Positions 1 through 11,536 are shown, counted from the stretch's first letter. The stretch is DNA of 64,000 nucleotides from Sporothrix humicola (GCA_021396245.1 WNYE01000017.1:1-64000), one strand, 5' to 3'. The notes: a model not told the origin generated them from the letters alone. Numbers and translations: made by a program.

Positions 1-150
1 TTTATTTTCTTTTATTTTATTTTATTTTATTTTATTTTATTTTATTTTATTTTATTTTATTTTATTTTATTTTATTTTATTCTATTTTATTTTATTTTAT
101 TTTATTTTATTTTATTTTATTTTATTTTATTTTATTTTATTTTATTTTAT
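1..150. repeat. TTTAT pentanucleotide microsatellite
   Basis: About 30 tandem copies of TTTAT fill the left edge of the window, with only two single-base interruptions (TTTTC near position 9 and TCTAT near 81). The array is probably longer, because it starts at the first base. Nothing suggests coding. Confidence 0.97.
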
Positions 151-2007
151 TTTTACTTTACCTTGAATCAAAGTAGGTACATGTGTGCCCTGTTTCGTGT
201 CACCGCTGAGGAAAATGTCTTGGGCCTGCAAGAAAAAAAAAGCCCAAAAAAGATAATACAAAGTTGCATCTCCCATCGTCATGTCACGCAAGGCACCCGT
301 GGTTTTTTGGGTTTTTTTTGCCCCTTGTTATTTAGCAGCTTCTTTCGAACCTCGATGCATGCTTGTGCCTCGTGCTTAATCGTTCGCAGACGAGTGGTTG
401 AACCCATTGCATTCTTCCCCTGCACATATTTTATTTGGTTCAATGCACCTTTTTTTTTTCTTGCTCTCGCAGCTCGCAGATACTCGGTGCGGATGCGAGA
501 TAACAAGGGAAAATTCGGAGAAGGAAAGAAAAAAAACCTGGCCACGGCATCTGGCGGAGTAAAAGACAGTAGTCTGTACAGCACACAAAACATAAAGCAC
601 AAAAAAGGATGAGAGGTGAGAACTGACAAGAGATATTGAACAGCTCACCTGCAGGACGGAAAGAAAAGAAAGAAAACAACCGAAGAAGAAAAGAAAAAAA
701 CCCCATCCCGAAAAGGGAGCCGTGTATGGGGTACATGCGGTTCCTCGCGATCAAGCTCCCTAGCTCTCGTACCTCAAACAAGCTCTTTTGCTTTGCCCTT
801 TTTTTGGACCAGTATGATGTATGCTATATCACGGCCAGATATCGCTTGACAACAGGCCGTTATTGGGCCAAGGAACAAGGGCGGGAGACCACAGAAATCG
901 GCCGTGTCGATCAACGTGGCTTCTCTTTTCGTTCGCTGCTCGTTCTTTATTTCGTTCCTTTTCTTTTTGAAGAAGATATCCGCGCCCGAGGTTTCCTAGC
1001 GAGCCTCTCCCTGTCGGGCGCATTGCATTATCTTGACTATCTTGACAGCAAGCTCGGGCTGGGATCGCCATCCCTGTTTCGAAACAAGACAGCAAAGTCG
1101 ACAATCCTTGACAACAAACGTCAATCTCACCTCCGGTGTGCCTGGTTCACCGGGGTAAAAGAATACTGAGTAGCAAGGAAAACAAAGAAAAACAAAGGTA
1201 GACGCGACGGTCAGTCAGAAATGACGACAGAGGTCGAGGTTTCGGCCTGATAAACTCGGTGAGGCGCGCCTATTTTCTATTTTCTGCCCTGGAATTCGCA
1301 TTTGTCTCTTGGCACGAACCGGCATAACCTCATAATTGCATCACAGCAGATGGACCAAATATGTCATTTCGTTTCCGGAAAATACCAAAAAGACAAAAAG
1401 ACGAAAAAGGCTTATCAGACAATGATGTTCGCCAGCTCTTCTTCAGCCGCTTTCCAGTCTTAAAAAAAAAAAAAACAGGGTCTGTCGGCTAATTGAATAT
1501 CGGCTGTTTTGCCGTTGGAAAGAATGCCAGAATGCAGGTTTGCAGGTTATTTTGTGTTTCAGGGTTATCTGTCTGCCTTTCTGCCCTTTTTTGTTGCATA
1601 CCGAGCATACGTACCTATTACGACATCACCACAATCCAGCCAGTCAGCCACACTGTGGCCCTGACCTTGGATCTGCCGTCGTCGCCGATCACCCAGATGC
1701 TCTGAGGCTATCCAATGCCGAAGAGGAATATACATGCCAGTAAACGGCACCGTAGAAAAACAAGGCCGACAAAGAAAGCAAGACAATAAACTGAGCAAAG
1801 AAAACAGAGTCAAAACAAGAGAGACATGTTCGCCAGGATGAGGTAAGAAAGGCGGGATGCAGGTTTCTCGCAACGACACACGACGCAGCCGCCACTTACA
1901 CCGGCACTTGGCTTGATTTTGGTCAACGTTGAACATTGACTATCAAACATTGCCCGCCAATCACTCTGCCAAGGATGTAGTCGTGTAGTCGTTCATGATG
2001 TTTTGTG

Positions 2008-2043
2008 CTCTGTATGTACTCTGTATGTACTCTGTACTCTGTA
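2008..2043. repeat. Short tandem repeat, CTCTGTATGTA/CTCTGTA units
   Basis: Two perfect copies of the 11-mer CTCTGTATGTA are followed by two copies of its truncated 7-mer CTCTGTA. It lies in non-coding spacer. Confidence 0.9.
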
Positions 2044-2702
2044 CCTTGTTGCATCATCTACGGCCCAGAGAGAGGGAACGTCGTATTTTGTTCCTGATAT
2101 TGCCCTCGCTGCTGTCATCGTTTTTGTTGCTTGGAAGAGCTTGGCTGTACTGCAAAAAAGGCGGGATCGCCAAGAAATGGGAAATAGTCTTGGCTGGACT
2201 GTGTTATGACTGCTGTGGACTTGTGATCTTTTCTCTCTCTCTTTTTATGTCTGTCTCTCTCTCGGCGTTCTCCTGTTACAGTTGCACTGCTGTAGGCTGC
2301 CTTTTTGTTGTGCCAAACGGCAGGCTCGGCAGGATGAGGCCAAGGCCGAGCAAGTAGGAAGATCGTGTCTTTTTGTCCCATTCTGACAACAGGATTGTTT
2401 AAAAGACATTGACTTTTGCATCGTCATCTTTAGCTTTGCCTTTGCCAAGATATGCTTTTTCGGAAGCCTCCCCTGCCCTGCCCATCTGTCATACAGATCT
2501 CGCATAATCCTCCCAACCATTTTTAAAATACCCTTGCTCATGATGCTCATGGGTAGCTTTTCTTGCCAAAGACCCAACGTCAAGAGAAAAGGGCGTTTCT
2601 TAGTCCCGGGGCCAAGCCTGCCTCGCTCCCGTTGACTCACCGAGATCGCCCGGGCGCCATTTTGGGGTACCACAGCAAGCCTTTAAAGAAGTGAAGGAAA
2701 AA

Positions 2703-2766
2703 AGTCTTGGGAAATTCTTGGGAGATTCTTGGGCAGCCTTGAAAAGCCTTGGGAAGTCTTGGGAAA
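2703..2766. repeat. Degenerate CTTGGG repeat
   Basis: Six CTTGG/CTTGA cores (five CTTGGG and one CTTGAA) recur every 9-13 bases. They are followed about 80 bases later by a repeat of the complementary core CCAAG. Confidence 0.8.
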
Positions 2767-2843
2767 ACGACCCTAGCCTGCTTGGCATCTTGGGGGTTGT
2801 GGGAGGATTGCCGTTTTTGTCGCCATCCAAGACCGCCTTAAGG

Positions 2844-2913
2844 CCTCCAAGACCTCCAAGACCTCCAAGACCTCCAAGACCTCCAAGACCTCCAAGACCT
2901 CCAAGACCTCCAA
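2844..2913. repeat. 9-bp tandem repeat CCTCCAAGA
   Basis: Seven perfect copies and one partial copy of CCTCCAAGA. The 9-bp period keeps several frames open on both strands, which produces apparent short peptides (Gly-Gly-Leu or Arg-Pro-Pro repeats) that I regard as artefacts. Confidence 0.95.
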
Positions 2914-3651
2914 CGGCGACCGCCATTGCTGTGTAATCGCGCGTCGTCCTCGATTTTGCGCCCATAGGCTGTGGCCGAGCCTGGGCATGCGGCAAACTGT
3001 AGAACGGTGGCTTGGCCCTTGGCCGTTGTCTGTGTTTGGACACATTTCGCTTCTTGCTTTTTGCTTTTGTATTGGGAGGGAAAACAGAGAGAGGAAAGAG
3101 TGGCGATGGTTGTCAAACCCCATATGCTGCCAAGAGCACAGTCTGATATTCTGGTGTTGTGCGTGTGCGACGCCGTTTTGTAAGATGGTGCTTTGTAGAA
3201 GTGAGCTTAGGAACATGCAAAGCAAAGTAACGCGTAAGCATGCACGAAGATGTATGTGGACAGTAAATGAAGGAAGATGATAAGAATATATTTCCAATTG
3301 GATTGGTGCGATATTGGCTCTCGTCTGTACGTTTGTATCAGACTTTCAACGGCCGTCCCATAGTTATGCCAAAGAAATTGAAACGCCTGAAGAAAGGGAA
3401 CAAGAGGACCAGAATCTAGATTCTTGCTGTCCTTGCATTGTCCCATCTCATCCCACGTACCTCTGCATCCGCATGGTGCCTCGGCGCCCATCGGACACAA
3501 AAACAAATTCGAGGAGTGCCCGCCTCCTGGAGCTCTCTCCTTCTGCAGGTCAAAAAATGGACAACAAAGTAAACAAATTCAACAAAGAAAGACAAGCAAA
3601 ACAAAAACGATGTAACAACTCTGGGTATGGCACTCGTCCCTCTTTAGAAGG

Positions 3652-6354
3652 CTATGACTTGTTCTCCGACATCAAGCGGGCCACGATATCGGCCATACTA
3701 CTGTTGCCGCCGCCGTCGCCTCCGCCGCCTCCGCCAGCTGCCCTGGCGTTTCTTTCGAGAACCCTAGTCGGATAGACTGTGTAGTTGCTGTTCTGGCTTT
3801 GGATGCGTGCGACCTCGGACTGGAAGGCACGATCGTAGACGTCGAACTCAGCTGTCGTCGGCGATTCGGATACAATACCCTCGGGCTCGTCGCTCGCATT
3901 AAAGTCGTCGGCGCCGCCGGTTCCGATGCCAAGAAGTAGTGTCGGCTGGTCGGTGCCGATACCAGTGCCATTCTCTCGTGTGCCTGTGTCGTCACTGATG
4001 GCACTCGGAAGCAGGCCGGTCTGGAGGCTGAGTTTCCTTGTCTTGTTTCTCTCCCGCTCTTCGATAAGGCGTCTCACATCCTCCTCAGTTGTCAGTCCGT
4101 GGTCAGACGCAATGCGGACGGATGATATCTGGGAACCAAGATCGGCGACATCGCTGGCAAACGACGACAGGTTGTTCGGGCCCCGGTTTCTGGAACGGAG
4201 CAGGCCCTTGAACTTGCGAATGGCTTTTAACTGTTTTGGAAAGTTAGAACAGGGCCGAAAGGGAAGTTTGGCATTGTCTTTGATCACTTACCACACAGAG
4301 AAGGTGGCCCATCTTCTGCGTAAAGGCGTGGTTAAGCTCCAAGGCGTTGGGAGGCTCGATGGGATTAGCACAGTTCTCCTCGGCACTCAGAAGAGGATCC
4401 TCGCCGTTCAGAGTGACCCATGGGTGTTCCTAAAAAAAATGTCAGTGATAAGTCATGATTTCATAGGAAAATACGAGAACGCACTCTCAGCTCTTTCATA
4501 GTAATCCGTTTTGCAGGATCCTTCTCGAGAATCTTGCCCATGAGGTCGACGAATGCCTCATCCTCGCCGTCAGGCAGCTTCACTTCGGCCGTGTTGATGG
4601 CCTCGTAGATTTCGACCATGGTATCGTGCTCGAACGGTATCCGGCCGTAGCGAAGGCAGTAGAGGGTGACGCCCATTGACCAGATGTCACAAGGCGGGCC
4701 ATCCACATTGCCATGGTTGGAGACGCAGAGCTCGGGTGGGAAGAAAGCAGGCGAGCCGGCCGTCTTGCTCGTGCGCATGCCGTCTGTTTTGTCAAAAATC
4801 TCGGAGACACCGAAATCGCCAATCTTGAGGACATCGTCGTCGGTGATGAGCAGGTTGTCCGGCTTGATGTCCCGATGGATGATGTTTGATGCGTGCACTA
4901 GGGCCCAGTCAGCGAAATTCAAAAGCTTTCTGGTCCGCTTTGGAAAAGACTTACAGTACTCGATGCCCAAGATCAAGTCACGGAACCAGCATCGACATGC
5001 CTCGGCATCGTACGGCTTAGCCGTCTTACCGAGACCGACGTCCATAATGACGCCCTTTTTGCACATCTCCAGGACCATATACAGAGAGTCTTGCTCTGGG
5101 TCGTCCAGCACTTCGATAAGCTCCACCAGGTTCGGGTGGTTCAGCTTCTTCATGACGGCAACCTCCTCGCGGATAAGATAGAGGGCATCATTGGCCTCGG
5201 CTTGTGCCTCACCCTCAAGCTTTAATGAAGGGCCGCGAGGACCAATGGGAGCGCCCAGGCCCATACAGCCGGCACGGAAGGGGCCTTTCTTCATGAGGTT
5301 TGAGCGGGCCCGTTTCCGCAGCCGTGCTTTTGAAAACTCCTTGACAGCCTTGTGTGCGTTAGTATGGAGGAAGATGTTGACGACGACTTGGTTCACTTCT
5401 GGCAACTTACAAACTCCTTGCCATACTGGTCGGTTGCTAAGTGAACGGAGCCATAGGAGCCACGTCCGATCATGGAGCTTAGTGTGTATTGGTTGATTTT
5501 GTGATGAGAGGCTCCATCTTCATCTTCATCGGCAAACTCGGAGACGGCATTGAGCGTTTCCTAAAGGTGGTCAGCAAGGGTCCGCTTGTGAAGGAACACG
5601 GATCTGTTTAATGGTGGTAGGACTCAAGCCAGTGAACAAAAAGTCTCACTTACCTTGACTTCTCGATGTTGAGAAGGCGTTCGACGGTGTTGTCTCAGAG
5701 GACTTGGGTATGATGTCAAGGTAGGAGCCGATCTAATAGAGGACAAAACAGACCAGGCCACATGCAGGGCCAGGCGTCCACGTCAGTCATCGGTTAATGC
5801 ATGCAGGGAGGGAGCTACCCTGGAGAATCAGAGAAAAATAAAAGGACAAAACAATGAAATAAATCAGATAAAAGTCGAAAAGGGTGCAAACAGGCAATCC
5901 TTTCTTCCCTTCCAACTCGTCTAGACAGGGCTCGTCGACAGGCACCTTGTTGCACTGCCACGCGGCCCCGCAGAAAGCGGGAAAGCCCGTTGGCCATGGG
6001 CCAAAAAATTCCCCTCCCTCACCCCCATCTCTGGGGGATCTTTCTATCATTGCTCTTTATCTGGGCTGGTTGAAGCTTGTTTTGACTTTATTGTCCGATC
6101 GGCTGGAACGTGTGGGGACGCTTGTCCATTGGGAGACATAAAAAGGATGCAAAAAAGGGCAAAAATACTCACAGGAAGCCAGGGCTGGTGGGAAGCTGGC
6201 CAAAGGGAAAGGCTGGCGATGGAGACTCTGTGGTGGTTGTGGTCGGCGGAGTCGACGCGGGGTTGTTGTTGACTCCAGCTTCAGCTTCTGTAGAGGTGCC
6301 GTCGCCGAGAATGGGCGGCGCGCTGGCCGGGGGTGTCGCCGGCGGTTTCTGCAT
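3652..6354 (-). CDS. Calcium/calmodulin-dependent protein kinase kinase (CaMKK) family Ser/Thr kinase
   Basis: Exons by rising coordinate: 3652-4230, 4292-4429, 4485-4897, 4955-5348, 5411-5560, 5654-5732, 6173-6354; 644 aa. The Ser/Thr/Pro-rich N-terminus leads to VKETLNA, then the kinase domain (about 110-412): glycine loop GRGSYG, AVK lysine near 140, HRDIKPDN near 276, DFG near 295 and GSPAFFPPE in the activation segment. A basic Gly/Pro insert after the AVK strand (about 150-185) is typical of CaMKKs (fungal Ssp1/CmkC type). These activate CaMK and SNF1/AMPK-type kinases by activation-loop phosphorylation. LKAIRKFKGLLRSRNR (about 453-468) resembles the autoinhibitory/calmodulin-binding segment; this is inference. 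The C-terminus has a poly-Gly run. The 4898-4954 and 5349-5410 introns have classic signals. Phases join in frame throughout, but the 440-nt first intron (5733-6172) is unusually long, so the first exon and start ATG are the least certain parts. Confidence 0.9.
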
Positions 6355-7604
6355 TGCTGTCGTGTCTATGTTTTTATGCCTCTTGCTCTCACCCTTTCTT
6401 GGTTGCGATCCTGAAATGAAGGCCGAGCAAGAGAAAGGGGGGAGACGGGATCACAAAGGCAAGGCAGGCAGGGCCAGGTGGTGGGGTGCGGAAGGAGGGA
6501 GTCAGAAAGACAGAAAAGGCGACCCGGAAGGCAGGAGCGACGAGGGGGGAGGGTAGGAATGGGAATATGCGCCTGCCTTACCAGGGGCACGAAGGACAAA
6601 AGATAAAAAGACAGGAGTGAACAAGAAAAGGTAGTGAGCAAGAGGAGGAAGGCGAGCGCATGCATGCGGCTCTGTGGTTGCGCCTGCGGTTTTTGTTCGG
6701 TCGAGGAGTTTGTTGGTCTGATCTAACCAGTCGCGCCTTCCTTCGTGTACTCGACTCGGGCGAGTCTAGCCACTCAGAAGACCAGGAAAAGAAAGACGAG
6801 GCTACACTGATAGGGAATTAATCTCATGAAAGCGGCCGCTGGCACGAATATATTGAAGGATAAAGGTCTATATATAATTTACAAAACACAAAATCTCGTT
6901 ATCCCATGATTTATAAAAACTTCGAGGGTTTCGAAGCATGCTATTTTTTGAGAAACTCGGTTGAGTTGAGCCTCATCACTGAATGCTATTTGGGGAAAGA
7001 GCATGTTTGGGGTGCTAAATTAGAGTTGACGATTTAGACTACAGTGGGGCTTCAGGGCTGTTGGGAGCTGGGACAGGTAAACTTTTGGTCATCCCAAGTT
7101 CAACAACACGTGGATGACATGATTTCATGGTATTTCACGATGAAATGGCCAAATAAACGGTAAAATGTACCTTCATATTTTCTGCATGTCAGTTTATGAG
7201 CCACTTCTCACTTTGGGTTCATTTCGACGAAAACTTCAGAGGTATTTACGTTTGCTGTGTATATTCGGATATAAGCATACACACTTCTATTCATCTAACA
7301 GTGCAGTCAGGCTAAGCTCCATTGGTTTCGTAATACCGACTTGGGAACACATGCACATCTCATGCTCACTTTCACTCACCATCAAGCTTGACGACTTATT
7401 AACATCACGACGGCCAACGGCGAACATACGACGACTTGAGGACTCGCCACAAATACAAAACCGAGCCTCTCATTAGGACTCATCACACATTATCGGCCTC
7501 ATCTCCCCATCTTGTTATCCACCCCCTTTTCTCAGCGACGATCCAAAACAAGACCCCACGAGGCTTTCGCTGATTAGGGGGGAGGCGGAGGAGCAGCCAT
7601 TGCC
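6355..7604. promoter_or_regulatory. Divergent spacer between CaMKK and BET5
   Basis: About 1.25 kb separates the two divergent starts. It contains C/T-rich tracts on the kinase side, a perfect 14-nt palindrome GACTCGGGCGAGTC at 6753-6766, and a more AT-rich half (about 6840-7300). I recognise no gene. Both promoters must lie here, but no specific factor site can be assigned. Confidence 0.55.
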
Positions 7605-8112
7605 ATGGCTGTCTATTCATTTTTCATTTTTGACCGGCACAGTAGGTTCCCCCCAGACACAGAACTGAATTATAGTATTCACTAACCTGTCAGCCGAATG
7701 CATCTACACGAAACACTGGCTCGATGCGCTGGTCCCCCTCGGCAGCAACGGCCGCCCCCAGCAGGTATCGCCGTCGACGTCCAAGGATGATGCCAAGCTG
7801 ATCTTTGGTACAGTCTTCTCGCTGCGCAACATGGTACGCAAGCTGGGTGGCGACGACGATGCTTTCATCAGTTTCCGGACAGGGCAGTACAAGCTGCACT
7901 ACTACGAGACGCCGGCGAACCTGCGGTTTGTGATGCTGACGGACTGCGGGGTGCTGAGTATGCGGAATGTGCTGCACCAGATCTACATCAATCTGTGGGT
8001 GGAGTATGTGGTCAAGAACCCGCTGTCGCCCGTTGAGCACGCAGGCGGCGAGGGCGTCAAGAACGAGCTGTTTGAGCTGGGGCTGGACCAGTTTGTGCGA
8101 GGGCTGTTGTAG
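7605..8112 (+). CDS. BET5: TRAPP complex subunit Bet5 (TRAPPC1)
   Basis: Exons 7605-7641 and 7694-8112 encode 151 aa; the 52-nt intron carries CTAAC 8 bases before its CAG acceptor. The N-terminus reads MAVYSFFIFDRH, then ECIYTKHW across the splice, matching the Bet5/TRAPPC1 longin-like start. Later blocks FGTVFSLRNMVRKLG, YKLHYYETP, RFVMLTDCG and LHQIYINLWVEYVVKNPL are family signatures. Bet5 is a small core subunit of TRAPP, which acts as a nucleotide exchange factor for the Rab Ypt1 in ER-to-Golgi traffic. Length is normal; the extra loop (GSNGRPQQVSPSTSKDD) is common in filamentous fungi. The gene converges on PEX3, 362 nt away. Confidence 0.95.
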
Positions 8113-8474
8113 GGGGGTGAGGGTACGAAGCATCAAGCATGGGAATGAAGGCACAAGCATGAAAAGCATGTTATGACAATGCAAAATAAATAAATGGCAT
8201 GGTATCTATGGATGGGTTTTATTGTTTATTGTACAGATTTTTGAAATTATGGGAGGACAATGCTATTAGTCCTCATCCGTTTCCCTCGCCGTCCCTTTTT
8301 TATATGTTTTCATCTTATGACCCTACGTCTTGAGTCCCTCTTGTGTCCTTCTTATGACCACCGTGTGTCTTCCCGTGATACGCCTGCCGTTATGATCAGA
8401 AACCAATGAAATGTAAGTGAGAAAATGAGTATGTGTATGAAATATGCAACAAGTGGAAACCACCATTGTCTCCC
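8113..8474. other. Convergent 3' spacer BET5/PEX3
   Basis: This tail-to-tail spacer should hold both 3' untranslated regions. It is T-rich and contains AATAAATAAAT at about 8184, a plausible polyadenylation element for BET5. No gene is seen. Confidence 0.6.
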
Positions 8475-10343
8475 TCACGACTTATCCATGGCGCGCTCCC
8501 ATGCGCTCTCCAGAGTGCTCTGCGACGGGTCGACAATAACCACCGACTCCTCCACTTGCGGCTTGCCGACCAGCACGGACGACTCTTCCACGCCCTTGGA
8601 CTGCGTCTGGGCCTGCGACTCGGCGGCCTGCTGCCGCACCTCCTCGGCGGCGGCCAGCAGCCCCTCCTCGCGGATCTCGCTCTCCCAGTTGCTCGAGTAG
8701 ACGACGGCGGCAAAGGCCTCGAGGTCGCGCACGGCCTCCATCTCGTGCAGGTACTCGTTGGGCATGCCGCTGCCAATGACGTGGGCCTGGCGGGTGAGGA
8801 CGGACAGGATCTTGGGCAGCTGGACGACCTTTTCGTGGCGCAGGCGGGTCAGCTCGAGGCTGCCCTCGCCGACGGAGGGCGGGAGGTCGAAGGCGACGGG
8901 AGCGACCTTGCGCTCGATGAGGGTGGCAAAGCCGGCGTCGAGGATTTCCGTCAAAACATGCGAGAAGGTCGGTGACTCGACGACGTCGGCGGTCTCGTCG
9001 AGCATGCGGCGCAGAGCGGCGACCTGAGCGGGAGAATCTGAAGAGGAGGAGGGGATCGTGTTGGAGCCCGTAACAGGGTCGGTGGTGGTAGTTGCCGAGG
9101 TCGGCTCGGCCTCGGAGCGGTCGATCTGCTCAAAGGTGGCGGCGGCGCTGTCGGCCAGGATGCCCGACTCGCGCAGGACATAGTCCTCGAGACCGGGTGG
9201 CGGCAGGACCAGAGACAGCCAGCGCGAGGTGACGCCGTCTTCCAAGGGGCCGACCTCGATGGCCTTGCGGACCTCCTGGGTGTATTCGGCAAAGTTCTCT
9301 AGCGACACGAGGTCGCGGGGACTGAGGTGGCCGAACGTGGCGCGAACGGCCTTTTCGACGCGCTGGGACAGGTCGGCCCAGCTGCGATTGAGAAGCCACC
9401 AGCTGAAGGCGAGGTACTTGCGGTTGACCTCAAAGTCGGCGCTGTTGTGTTGTTGTTGCAACAAGCTGTCGTCATCGTTGTTTTCGAGGCTGATGGTGGC
9501 CTGGGCGCTGCCGGTGGCGAGGGAGACGACGCTCGAGAGGTAGCTGCGGCGGCCGAGCAGGTTGAGTTGGATGCGGGTCAGCATGACGAGGAGGCCGACG
9601 GTGTAAAGGAGAGTATAAGCGCGGGTGATGGCTGCAGTTGGGTTAGTAAGATATAATACCTAACAAGAACGGAAGGACAATATGGAAGGGCAGGATGGAA
9701 AAGACCTACAGCTGATGGTCAGCTCGTCCCAGAGCTGGCGCTTGGTCTTGCGCTGCTTGGCTGGGAACTCTTCGGCCGCCTCGCCGGATGTGGTCGTAGT
9801 GGGTGTAGTTGCCGGGTTGCTTGTCGGTGCTTGAGTCGGAAGTGCGACTTGGCTCGCGTGAACGCCGCTCTCGCTCTGCATGCTGATCATGCTGCGGCTC
9901 TCGTCCTCGGTCACGAGCGTGTCGGCAATGCTGGGCGGGCTCCGTGTCGCCGCCGACCCTGCAGTAGCAGAGGCGCCTGTCTTCATGTGCTGGATCTGGT
10001 AGGTAATGGCCTCTGTGTTCATGGCCTCGAGGATGTTTGTCGTGACGGTCGGAAGAAGGGCGAGGACGGTGAACGTGCAGTCCTCCTGGTTCTGCTCAAA
10101 TCGACGGCGGAGGCTAAGGACAGTCAGTTATCAGCATCAGTATCACGAGAGGGCCAACCCATTGTTATCCGGCACAGGCACTTACTTCTCCTTGGCAATG
10201 CGGTCGCTGCTCATGCGCTCACGGGCGTCATTCAGCTTTGCCAGGACATACTGCGTGGCCACATAGCCAGCGCCCACGATGCCGACGCCGACGGCGATGG
10301 GCGTGCGGTGGCGGCGGAACCATTGCCGCGTGGCTGCAAACAT
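8475..10343 (-). CDS. PEX3: Peroxisomal biogenesis factor 3 (peroxin-3)
   Basis: Exons 10186-10343, 9710-10113 and 8475-9631 encode 572 aa. The N-terminus starts MFAATRQWFRRHRTP and runs into a hydrophobic segment (about 15-35, AVGVGIVGAGYVATQYV), the peroxisomal membrane anchor, followed by ERMSSDRIAKENLRRRFEQ and QEDCTFTVLALLPT, hallmark Pex3 blocks. Family-typical features continue with KRQLWDELT, RAYTLLYTVGLLVMLTRIQL and NLLGRRSYLSSVV. Pex3 docks Pex19 with its membrane-protein cargo on the peroxisome and is also the organelle-side partner of pexophagy receptors in yeasts. The linker at about 105-175 (Ser/Thr/Pro/Ala-rich) and the segment around 340-370 are low complexity. Introns 9632-9709 and 10114-10185 have good donors and acceptors; total length is in frame. 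Confidence 0.95.
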
Positions 10344-11536
10344 GTTGGGTGTGGTATAGGCGCAATGGTGCGCAGACGAGGACGAGTGTCGGTGATGGTC
10401 AGTGTCGAGAATCGAGGGTCGAGATAAGGGGTGGGAAAGGAGAGGATTCTGTCAACGCGAGAAGGAACAGTCGATGATCTCACGAGACGTGAGATGCAAA
10501 GCTAGGAAGGTGCGTTAATACTCCATATTAATTGCAGTATTTACAGTGAGCAGGGGCCATAATGCCGAATCGTGTGCTTCTGCTCGTGCCTGTCTTCCTT
10601 TCTCTTCGCTCCTTTTTGCTGGCAGTCGCGCCCATCCAGCCACCCTAATATTTTAGTTTGCGGCCTGTGTCGCCTGTTAGCAGGCGACGTGCGCTGTAGA
10701 TTAGTGTGCGCCGCGTGTGAACCGTGTGGGAGCTCCAGCTTTGCCTCGGCACGCACGCGGCAACTAGTCCCAGTCAGTCCCAGTTGAAGTTGTCAGTGCA
10801 TGCTCGCAACACCTGCTGTTCTCCAGTGCCTTCAGCAGATGCGCTAAAACGGCCTAGCGCGGAAACAGCTTCCTCCCACAGACAGTTCCCACAGACAGTC
10901 TGCCGTAGACTGGCCTGGTCCAAGTCAGGCCCAGTGCCTTCTTCCCCTCTCGCCGGCGACACGATCGTGCCTGCCCGTTGCTTCCGCTTGGAGACGGCTT
11001 TTTCAAGGCTCTTTCTTTCCGTTACCTTTTGTCAATGAAGCAAGCGAGGCAAGCAGCTGTGAAATACGGTCATATGACTATCTGGCACCGAGTGCTCCTT
11101 CTGCTCCAACAGCCTTTGTCTCATTCCATATGCCAGTCAATAATCGGCCATCGCACACCCACTGTAAATTAATTACGTCGTAGCATCCCATTTCAGCACT
11201 TCGCCCCTAATTCGACCCGGCCTTGCCAGGCGTGGTTCTGCCCCCCTTTTGCCCATTTCTCCAGGTTTTTGGTCGCTGAGAACGGAAGGCGGTCGGGGCT
11301 CCCAGCCAATGTCAGCACCTGCTTTAACCTTTAACCCCTCAATCACTCTCCCTTTCTGCAAGTTAAAATCGATTACCACATCGAATCATCAGTTGCGATT
11401 GCGAACATCTCCTTATTTCTTACCCCGACCATATTCGCTTTTATTCCCACACGACCTCTGCTCTCCCCCAATGCCACCGACTGCAAGCAAATGAGACTGC
11501 CGCTCCAATTGTCCCGGTCCCTGTTCTCCGCCCGCC
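10344..11536. promoter_or_regulatory. Divergent promoter region PEX3/ATG101
   Basis: About 1.2 kb lies between the two starts. No coding frame is convincing. It contains a perfect 8-bp hairpin at 10669-10688, repeated CAGTCCCAGT near 10766-10786, duplicated CCCACAGACAGT near 10874-10902, and GGCCTG/CAGGCC arms near 10911-10930. The part nearest ATG101 is C/T-rich, as is common for fungal promoters. Confidence 0.6.
10669..10688. repeat. Perfect inverted repeat, 8-bp arms, 4-nt loop
   Basis: GTCGCCTG, a TTAG loop, then CAGGCGAC: a perfect hairpin in the PEX3/ATG101 spacer. It lies about 325 bases upstream of the PEX3 start and 850 bases upstream of ATG101. Confidence 0.9.

Larger units (their letters stand above)
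151..3651. other. Intergenic spacer, no supported gene
   Basis: I see no open frame with codon use or domains like the real genes here. The stretch holds homopolymer runs (for example an A run near 1462-1475), C/T-rich and A/G-rich tracts, and the short tandem repeats listed separately at 2008-2043, 2703-2766 and 2844-2913. The last few hundred bases before 3652 probably include the 3' untranslated region of the kinase gene. Confidence 0.7.

Noticed and set aside
2691..3043. Frames with Arg-Pro-Pro or Gly-Gly-Leu repeats
   Set aside because: They are produced by the 9-bp CCTCCAAGA array, whose period keeps frames open on both strands.
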